Positions 6,294-6,476 of a stretch of DNA of 6,476 bases are shown here, in pieces. Below the pieces are notes generated by a model, which saw only the letters and a program-made list of their open reading frames with translations, was not told the DNA's origin and searched no databases. The position numbers and the translations under genes are program-made. How positions within the stretch are numbered: position 1 is the stretch's first letter; each line of letters begins with the position of its first letter. The stretch is from assembly GCA_013335845.1 (NCBI GenBank), contig JAAXUU010000085.1, positions 1-6,476 on the forward strand, written 5' to 3'. Source of the DNA: Actinomycetota bacterium. Lineage in GTDB: Bacteria; Actinomycetota; Coriobacteriia; Coriobacteriales; RUG844.

Positions 6294-6476
6294 GGTTTGC
6301 TTCGCGCCTCTAACTGCAGTTTTGGCAAAAAGCGCACAATATGGCGGAATATCTGCCAATATTCGGATTTCGTTAAGATATTTACCGGACATTTACATAA
6401 TTGGTATATAAATTCATTAAGATATCACCTAGAATTTGCGACTAAGTGTATGTAGCTGGGGGGTATGCATTTTGTA
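6294..6476. other. AT-rich intergenic tail with short repeats, no gene supported
   Basis: No credible reading frame begins here. TTAAGATAT occurs at 6373-6381 and again at 6417-6425 (44 bases apart, each followed by ACC within a few bases). ATTTAC occurs at 6380-6385 and 6391-6396 (11 bases apart). GAATAT-CTGCCA-ATATTC (6347-6364) is an interrupted palindrome. A poor promoter-like pair, TTTACC (6381-6386) and TATATA (6405-6410) with an 18-base spacer, suggests a control region for a gene beyond the right edge. An ATG at 6465 follows a G6 run with only one base between, too close to be a normal start. Confidence 0.35.

Noticed and set aside
6134..6337. Minus-strand 67-codon frame over the end of the methyltransferase gene
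   Set aside because: It crosses the terminator hairpin and overlaps a certain gene, with no ribosome binding site or family match seen.
5223..6398. ATGTAAAT (5223-5230) and ATTTACAT (6391-6398) as terminal inverted repeats of a mobile element around the methyltransferase
   Set aside because: Only eight bases match, in AT-rich sequence where such matches are expected by chance, and no target duplication or transposase is present.
1..6476. A defence system, CRISPR array or other multi-gene novel system
   Set aside because: No repeat-spacer pattern, nuclease, helicase, toxin-antitoxin pair or recombinase was seen; the genes are explained by formate metabolism, one unknown small protein and one acquired methyltransferase.

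Overview
The window looks like chromosomal DNA of an anaerobic, moderately high-GC bacterium. The three left-hand genes have a composition near 57-60% G+C, strong Shine-Dalgarno sites and a formate dehydrogenase rich in iron-sulfur clusters. A gut-type Coriobacteriia (Actinomycetota) would fit, but this is inference: there is no rRNA or marker gene here, and other anaerobes with similar composition are possible.

Left part (1-4414): two genes of one operon, overlapping by ATGA. The first, cut off by the left edge of the window, is a fusion of a NuoE-like thioredoxin-fold [2Fe-2S] domain and a NuoF-like FMN/NAD(P)/[4Fe-4S] domain. The second is a 904-residue molybdenum or tungsten bis-pterin formate dehydrogenase catalytic subunit. 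It carries a full NuoG-like N-terminal relay of clusters and uses cysteine, not selenocysteine, at the active site. Together they make a soluble NAD(P)-linked formate dehydrogenase or CO2 reductase: electrons pass between formate at the metal centre and NAD(P) at the FMN through a chain of Fe-S clusters.

Middle (4415-5332): the first 36 or so codons of a manganese efflux pump gene (mntP), ending abruptly, so a gene remnant. It is followed by a small intact gene for a cysteine-rich conserved protein of unknown function (108 residues) with its own extended -10 promoter and a strong intrinsic terminator. A 330-base gene-free stretch follows. It holds that terminator, a second perfect GC-rich inverted repeat facing the other way, and then a sharp drop in G+C.

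Right part (about 5200-6476): an AT-rich stand-alone gene (about 43% G+C in a row I counted) with a Firmicutes-like ribosome binding site, encoding a class I SAM-dependent methyltransferase of the leucine carboxyl methyltransferase-like (TIGR00027-type) family. It has its own putative promoter, a palindrome that could be an operator, and its own terminator. Composition, style and self-contained layout suggest a gene acquired by horizontal transfer. The last 180 bases hold no gene I can support, only AT-rich sequence with short repeats. I found no CRISPR array, tRNA, rRNA, transposase or integrase, and no convincing new multi-gene system.
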